Positions 54,101 through 63,100 of a stretch of DNA of 64,000 bases are shown in pieces. Position 1 is the stretch's first letter, and each line of letters begins with the position of its first letter. The position numbers were made by a program, and so were the translations under genes. Origin of the DNA: Onchidella celtica (lineage: Eukaryota > Mollusca > Gastropoda > Systellommatophora > Onchidiidae); contig OZ007570.1 in the NCBI GenBank assembly GCA_963931925.1, forward strand, positions 54,407,880 through 54,471,879. Reading direction: 5' to 3'. Below the pieces are notes generated by a model. It searched no databases. It saw nothing but the letters and a program-made list of their open reading frames with translations, and was not told the DNA's origin.

Positions 54101-57100
54101 CAGCAGTGTGAGTCTGCTTGAGTCCGAGTCTGTCTACCTTCCATTTGATGTACCTGCCAGTCCTATAGTCATACGCCGCCCCTTCACTGCCCCAGAAAAT
54201 AGATCTCAACCACCACCAACAAAACCTGTTGCTGGTACTGCAACATCCACTGCCAAACAGACCGTACCAGTCTCTCATCCCAAACGTCCAAGCACTGCAG
54301 CTGATTCTCCAGCTGCCAATGAGAGCAAATATGCATCTCTAGAGCAGAGACCCATCCGTCCATTAAACCAACAAATAGCCAAGAGTAGCCTGAAGTCCAA
54401 TTTCGATGTTACTCGACCATTAACTTCTAGCTCAGAGCCCAGTGTCAGCACGCATAAAGACAATACATTGCCAACGGCCTGTAGCCAGGACTATGAGTCC
54501 AGTAGTGAACAAACTGCCAGTGAATCTGAGGCATTGCCTCCCAAACCAGCCACATCAACTGCCACAACCCACCAACACATAACCAATGGCAATTCTGATG
54601 CAAAGACAGCACCGAAAGACAAGCTTAACCTCATCAAGATTGTGGCAGGCAACAAGAAAGCCCACACAGGCAGTACAGCTGTGAGAGACAAAACTGCTGC
54701 TGCCGCAAGAGTGAAAGGTGCAACTATTATCATGAAGACTTCGTCCACCACCATCACCACCACCACCAGCACAACTACTGCATCCAGCATGGCAGCTTCC
54801 GCTCTCATGAGAGCTCGATTGAATAAACCTAATTCTTCGTCCACAGTTGGAGACAGAATCAAACGTAATCCAGACTTTAGCAATAATATTCTCTCTGGGA
54901 AAACTTCACAGGAGGCAAACATTGCTGGCAAAGCAGTCCACCCAGAGGCAAGTGACAGCAAGCACATGAAAGGTCAGCTTAACTTGGAAAGAATGGAACT
55001 TAAGAGAGATGGTAGCTCTTCTGGCACTATGAGAGATTCAGGTTTTCTGTCCAGACCAGCCAGTGATGCCGTCATGGATGAAACACAGCAATTAGGTAAC
55101 TGGAAATTTATATTTAAAGATTCACTGAAAAACTTATAATGAAACATTCTCATTAGATGTTCCAATGTCTCAAATGAACTAGTCCATTTTGTCTCAGCTC
55201 TACAATAATGGCATACGTCAGACTTTTGCCAAAATGGGCAACTGATGGTTTGTTACTCTCCTGAGCATGAGGACTATCAGATAATATTATAGAAAAAGAA
55301 ATGCGCCAACGGAAAAATGTAATAATCCAACAGAATCATAATGGCATAAGTCACCTAATGACAGGAAAAAAACAGTTTTTTCTCTTTATATCTTAGGTGT
55401 CTTACGTCTTATGACTTATGCCACTAGCGTAGAGCAGTGATGGTCTGTTTCTCGTTGCCCTTCACTGAGGACAAAACCACCCTTTCAGACTGTAAAAATG
55501 ACCATAATGTCTATATACTCAGTGGCAAGATTTGCTTGAGGCCTGCTTTTTTTATTTTTTTGTGTAGCACACATTCTTATACCAACGCATGAAAACTTGC
55601 TTATCAAGGGTTGGCAGCCAGAATGTTTTATATCCAAAATCGTCAAATTGAGAAAAATAAGTTTGAATTGTGTAATCTTAATGAAGATTCAACTAATTGC
55701 TAAACAGCTAAATGGTGTTTCTCCAAAATCTGAGTTGGGTAGATAGAAACATTCAGTAATGATATTTTTCTCTTTTCATTTCAGACAACAAAGCTGCAAC
55801 TGCTATTCAGGCATTCTGGCGGGGTTATTGGACAAGGGAACATAACTCTAAAGTGCTCTCTGTACGTAAAGAAATAAGAGCCAGGAGGGCGGAGGATCAC
55901 ATCATGTTACTGAGGAAAGACTTGGAACGGTGAGTTGATAGCAAAATTTTGTGTTTGACTTAAAATTTATTAATTTTCCTGTGACTTGATTACGACATCA
56001 AGCCTTTTAAACAGGGGTATGGATGAGCATTTTTCTGGAGCAAAGTTTTCTCTTTATGAATTGTCTGATTTTTAGCAGTGCAGAGCTTATAAATAGCAAA
56101 TGTGAGTGGATTTGATGAAATCAGGCTTGAGGTAAAAGACCAAATTCCTGAGAAAATCCCTCTGAAGGAACGTTTGATTTATGTCCTACAACTGGGCTCA
56201 GAGGTGTCAAAATTTATTCCAATAAAAGTAAAATTGTTTCTAAATGGTAGTTCTTCACAGCCATCATGTCATTAACAGTGCATTAGGAGACTTACAAAAA
56301 ATATATTGTCAAGATTGATTGCCAAACTTCAAGATCAGTTTTCTCAAAACCACGATTCTCACCATCTTCCACTTAAAAAGTTCATAAGCATTACTTACAA
56401 TTGAGATTTGAATCTCTAATAAAAGACAGAGATGCTCAGAAAATAGTACTCTTTCACAATGCACAAAAGAATGAAAATACAAATAGTTCACATGTAACCT
56501 GATTTTGTCACATCCACCCACAAATACCATAACTCTGTCCAAAAAATAAGATTAGGGCATCACTTCCTAAATCTGTGCCATTTCATTAAAATAATTGTTC
56601 TGTTTCTCCAGAAATCGAAAACTTTATGAAGAAGAAAAACGACTACGCATTTTACAGATGGAGGCAATTCGGCTGTTATATCATGAGGTATTCTGAATGC
56701 AACCATGAGTGTCTTTCTTTCGTTTCTCTCTCACTCTTGATGTTTGTCTTTCTGTCTCTGTCTTTCTCTCCACGTGTGGCTTAAAAAACAGTATCTCTAC
56801 AGTCAGACCTGCTGGCATGTCCTGTCACAATGATTATGTCTTCATGTTATACAAGGGATTTATAAAAGGAGATTATAGTTGACATAGAAGCTGTATTTCC
56901 ATGGTGACAGACTCTTTACAAAAATGTTTCACAAACATGAATTAGCTTATATTCACATGACCTAAATAGATGTTCTTCTCTCCTTGAGAGCATCAGTTCG
57001 TTCTTTGTAATCATCCACTGGTGTTTCCAATTTTCCTTGTTTGAAACACTTCACCCGATACACAATGTTTTATGTTGGGAATGCTTTTCAAGGTGTTAGT

Positions 57101-60100
57101 AAATTATTTAAGTTTTCATGATAAATATTTATATTTGTGTGAGTGAGGCACAGAATTGATGATATGCCACAGCTGTTCAAGTTGAGAAAATATAGAATAA
57201 ATATGGTTAGGAACAACAATTTACCATTCATTCAATAGAAGACGATAGCAGAGACAGTAAATTAACTTAGCAAACCTAAAAAATTAAGTTTGTAAAGCCT
57301 TAACCATGATTTTGTCTGATTTCTCAGCTTGGGTGGATTTCTTTTCCTGCATTATTATCTAATAGACCCCATGCTCAGGAATGCAATGAATCGTCAGTTG
57401 CCTTTTGGCACAAGTCTGATATATGCCATTATCATGGAGCAGTGACGATTTGTGCTTGGGGATGTGAAGGTTAATTTTGTTGCCACAAAAAAAAGAGAAA
57501 AGAACAGTTGATAAGTAATGTGGTTTTATTTGACCTGTAGGTTCAGGTACTAAAATCACAGAACCTGAGTGTCAGCAAGGACCTCAACAGTTCAGATGGC
57601 CGCAGCAACAGCGCCAACACCACAGCTGCTTTCAGTCCAACAACCACATCAGCATCCACATTATCGGTAGGCTCGACGGCAGCATACAGCGAACTGAATC
57701 GAACTCAAGATTTGGAGAAGACCTGTGCCAGTTTACAGAGTCAGGTGAGTAAAATTATATTATCTCAAGAAAGTTGAGAGGAAAATATTCTGACTTGCCA
57801 TTTGACCAGATCAAATGAATGACTTTTTTGTCCTATAAATTATTTTATGATGCTATTCAGATACATCCCTGGTCCCACAAGAAAGAGAATTTACTCCAGT
57901 AATATGAATGTTAAGATCCTTAGTGAGACACTGTGACAAAATGTTCGATTTATTATACAAACCATCTTTTTTCTTTTCCTTTCTTTCTGTTTTTGAATTG
58001 GTGGGGGGGGGGGGAGGGGGGGGGGCTCTTGAATTATACAAATCAGTATCTTGGAGCTAGAGAGTTAACATATAAGCATCTAACACATTGTGATTAAGCA
58101 AGAAGAATAATGAAACTTGGTGTAGTGTCGCAATTTTTTATGATAGTTAACATGGGCATGTCCAAGTTAGACAAAATTCAGTCTTTTCATGTTATACATT
58201 AACGATATTTTTGAGCTGTAAAAAAAGCGACACATTTTTTCGTCGATAGAATTGAAATGAATGATCGGAAATTTGGTTTTGACTGTGTGACCGCCGCTCT
58301 ACTAACAGCACTTAAGCTAGCTACTTTAATGGAAAAACACACTATGCCAGTTTTATCCATTATCTGTCCAGTAAACTTTAATTTTCTGAGGATGTGACAA
58401 TATTTTAGACTTTTTGCCAGTGCAGAGAAAGTGTAATGGTAATTGGAACTTCTGTGACAAAGATTTTCATTTGGTTGTTGCATGACCATATTTCCAGGTT
58501 TCTCAGCTGCAAGAGGCATTGGAGTCTGTGTCTTCTGCTGTCTTCAGAACAAATAGTCTAGATGGTGCAAACTTTGATTTTACAGGTAAAGCCATTCATA
58601 TCTACCCCAAAATCAATGGTGCAATATATAAATTATTTTTTTTTTCAGCAGTTTGCTTTATCAGTATTATTCTGTGGTTGAGATTTTCTCTGTTTTTTTG
58701 TTTTTTTTCATCACCTTAATGGTTTCAGCTGATGTGAATAGGAAGACAATAGTGAACACATGTGGTTTTGTTACAAGTTATCATTAACGCACCCACCTGC
58801 AGCGTTTTTGTACTCTTGAGTATCAAAAAGTGAACACAGTCCCTGCAAATAGTCCATTTAAGACTTTCCAGTCAGCCATCCTCCTTAATCTGTGGTACAT
58901 ATAGTTAACATGCTGACTGGCCAAGACATTAATGAACTTCATCAACTCATCATCGACTATGCCTTGTGACACATCATAATATTCACTATAAAGCTAGTAT
59001 TTTTTTTTTATTATCTCCAGATAACTCAGACACAGTCCAGGTCACCCCACATTCAGAGAACCAGTTTGAAGATATGTATCGGTCAGATGAGACCAATCTT
59101 TGGAGTAAGTTCTTTTCTCATGCTCCAGTACAATGCCCTCTTCTGAATTGAAAAGCACAAAATGCCATACCTGTAGTTTAGATAATAATGTTTATGTTAA
59201 TTGTCGGCAAATTAATTTTTTTTTTTTCCAAATTTTGTATTGTTTTGTGGAAATATATTGTCTTGTTAAATACATTCTTTTTACAACAGTGAGTTTTACC
59301 ACCCACTATTCTTCTTTAGCTTGATTTAGGCTAGGTGTGTATTTAGGGCTTACTGTCCTGTTGCAGTTGTGCCTTATTTTCATGTTCCTATTGACACTCC
59401 AATGTGCCCATGTCTCGCTTGTGTTCGCACATCCATTCAATCGTCTAGATTTAAACAATTGTGGCTTGACTGTGATGCAGCAAAGACACAATTACATATC
59501 TAGCCTTAGTTCAGGAAATAGTGCATTGCACCCAGATAGCTGTATGTTTATTGTGTTGTTGTTTTTTTATTCAAACAGGCTGTATCCCTCACTCTTTGTC
59601 ACCATATCCATCTGAGGAAGAGGAGCTCTACTTTCTGCAAGTTCCAGTCCAAGGGGCCCCCACCCCTCCCCGCTATCTGAAGCTTCGTCACTTTAGCCAC
59701 ACAGCTTTGTTGTTGTCATGGCAACCATCTTCCTGTTCAGGCCGGGACTGGGAAGAGGAGGGAAACAGACACATCATAGGTAAATATGGTCTCAACTTAG
59801 TTCACGTAAAATAGTCATGGGTGTTGGCATTCTGACTCTTGGTAAACCTGGTCAGTGTTTTTTATGTCAGTTGGCTGTTGAAACCTCGTTAAAACCAGAG
59901 AGTATAGATGTATAGAGAGATCTCACTTCTGCCAAATTGGGAAACTAGAAATTGAAGAATCGAAAAAAGATTGTCTTCATCAAAGATAGTGTGCATATCT
60001 GTTTCTGTGGTTTGTTCATATTTTTGGGCTGATTGAAACTATTTAGAGCCGTTTGTAAGTTCTTACACCCCGTGGAAATGCACAAACAGGTATTGTTTAC

Positions 60101-63100
60101 CGCAGCGACCTACTTTCCGCTCCATGCTAACAGTGGTTTCGTGGAGCTTCCCATGACTCTCAGTGCAAATCGACCAATAATGAAACCTCTCTATACTTAC
60201 TGACTCTTTGATAACACTAAACTCAAAGGCTGTTGCTAGGAGACAATAGTCTTTTACATAGAAAGTGAAAGCTGGGCAGTGAACACAACTCAGTGTTTTC
60301 TTTATTTTGGCTTTGTAATTAGATTGCGATCCCCTAAGAACAGCTATTGAGGCTAGTTTTAATGAGGTTCTGCCAGCTGACCAACCATCTGACTTTACCT
60401 TATCAATGATCTCATGCGCAAACCACTCAACTGTGAAGTAACACATATTTATCTTTATTTTGATGTAAACTGAAGAGAACCTCCTTCTTGATCATGTTTA
60501 AAAACATGTTACCAAAGAAAACTAGAAATATAAAAAAAAAAATGTCATGATCAAACCATCCATTTCATTATGCTTTTTTCCACATTTGATCGGTGTATTC
60601 TTCCTCCTGTAAAGTTTACGCTACTAGTCATTGGTGCTTTGTGTGTATTCATTTAATGTTAAGCAATAGGGCTGCTCTTAAGATGAATGATCATGAAAAT
60701 GTTTTTTTGTTGTTTTTTTTTGTGACCGATGCATACAAAGTTTTTTTGTTTTTTTTGTTTTTCTTCCAATCTGTGATAGAAACAGTAAATGACTTCATTG
60801 TCATTTCAGGTTACAGAGTCTATGTGAATGACAATCTGAAAGCCTTTATCTGTCAGCGAACTTCTGCCCTTGTTGAAGGTCTGAACCCTTCAACCACTTA
60901 CAAGTAAGCAGCCTCCAGCGTAAATGTACACTTAACCTAGTGGTCTTATGTCTCTCTCAACTCATAAAAATAAATTCACTTTAAAGTCTTATTTGCTGGT
61001 ATTATGACAGTAATATGACCCTCGGTAATGGTCCTGGAGATTATTTGCTGATTAAAACAAGCATTTGTGATATTTTTAATAGGCATATTGTTGTTGGGTT
61101 TAATGTTATGTATGGATGATAAATTGACATGAACTACAGTATTTCCTCAGACTCATTACAATTTCATTTCTTTCTATCAGTTTACTCACTTATATTTGGA
61201 CCATTAAGGTATGGTGATTTAAACATGTGCATTTCAACTCTTTTTTTTTTCCACAGATTTTATATCAAGGCATTGTCAGGATTTGGTGAATCATATGAGT
61301 CAAATATCCTCATGGCCAAGTTGGCAAAAGGCGTCGACAGGCACAAATATCTGGCCAGCAGTGGGAGTGATAGTTCTCAAGACAGTGACAAAGATGTAGA
61401 CTCAACAGAAAACAATGAAAAACAGAGGCGAAAGAACAGAAAACTGCGCAAATCCCCACGCTCATCAGACAGGAAGAAGTCGGGCAAAACGTCCTCACAT
61501 CACAGAGATCAGGAAGCCATGTCTGATCTCCCAGGTGACTCAGTGTTGCATCAGAACAGTAACAATTCAGCCAATGACAGCTCACCATTTGCTATTCTGA
61601 CTCAGCCAAAACTACATACTCACCATCAACAACGCAGTAAAGATTTGCAAAGAGAAGAGCTGAAAGACAGCCGAAGTGAGTCAACAACATCCAAAGAGTC
61701 AAGTCCAAGTGCAGGGACGGTGTCAAAAACTGCAGATGGAAAATACGAAGGACAGATGTCCACAATTCAGCCAACCACACAGATTCAGTCTTCATCTGTT
61801 TCAACAGCCTCGAGAAGAGAGGGCTCGAGGAAACTGCCAGATTCACCAAAAGCAGGTACATCACAGGAGGGAAATGTGTCCTCTCAGCTCAGAATGAAAC
61901 CAGGCAAAGCCGGTGTTCATGGTGATACTCCAGAAGATACTGCTAACATCATGTCTTCATCTGGCAGGAGAGAGTCTCCTTCCAGAAAGAAAGAGTCACC
62001 GCCAAGTGGCTCAAGGAAACAAGATAGCCCTTCACATCACAGACGGAAGGAAATTGTGACAGATGGGGAAGGAAGCAGAAAGTCCCCGCAGGCATCCCCG
62101 TCATGTGGCTCAGAATCCGAAGTGAAGCGGAGAATCTCCCCCAAAGCAGGAACAGACAGTTCATCTCTGAATGTTTCACCTCAGTGTGGTTCTGAAGGCA
62201 GAAGTGCAAGTCAGTCATCCAGCTTCTCTGAGACATTTACAATAGAAAAAGCCAACTCTTACCTTGGAAGTCTCAATGCCATTACAGAGTCAGCTCTAGG
62301 TGGCAAGTCTTTTGCACCTGTCAGTCCAAGCAGTGGTAGCCGAGGTCACAGGAGAACACGCAGCCGAGATTTACAGCAGCAGGCAGAGAAGATCACACTG
62401 GAAGGCAGTAGTAGGATATCAGAACAAGATCCATCAACAGAAGAAGCATTAAAATTGGGACTCGGTAGACACAGAAATAAAACAACCACAGGCAGCAATG
62501 AGAGCCTGAAAAGGGAAGAGGATGGACCAGATGTTGTGGTAAGGATGAGAGGTCATCGCAGAAACCGAAGTAAAGATCTGAATATGCAAGTTTCTGATTG
62601 GAAAAGAGATGAAGTTTCGGAATCTGGAAAGGAGGCAAAGAAAGATGAAACCAGAGCTGAAGATCAGCCAGTGGGAGAGGAACAAAGTTCAGTCAAGGCT
62701 GAAGATGATTCAGCTCCACTACTCTTGCAAGAAATCAAACCTGTTCTTGATGGTCGCCGTCGCCATTCTTCTGGAAGTCGCCCGAATAGTCCTGTAGTAA
62801 CAGTGGCAGGAACTGGTGGAGAGGAAAAATCTAGAATGTCCATTGCTGAGATTATGATGGAGCAAAAGGCTAAAAATTTGAACAAGTCTAGCTCTTTAAA
62901 TTCACTGTCTGGTCGAAGTGAGGATAGTGGACCAAAATCAGATGGTAACAAAAGGTCACCCAGTTCTGAATCCCTCCCTGGCAGCTCACGGGCAGACACA
63001 TCAAAACGCACAGTTAGCAATGAATCTCTTTTGTCCGGGGGAAGTTCTAGAGGAGAAGGTTCCAAGAGAACTCACAGCAGTGAATCACTTATCAGCATAC

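Noticed and set aside
54491-54967. 158-codon minus-strand frame opposite exon 12
   Set aside because: Shadow of the low-complexity coding exon; no domain and no splice support.
62664-63065. 133-codon minus-strand frame opposite exon 20
   Set aside because: Antisense shadow of the Ser-rich tail.
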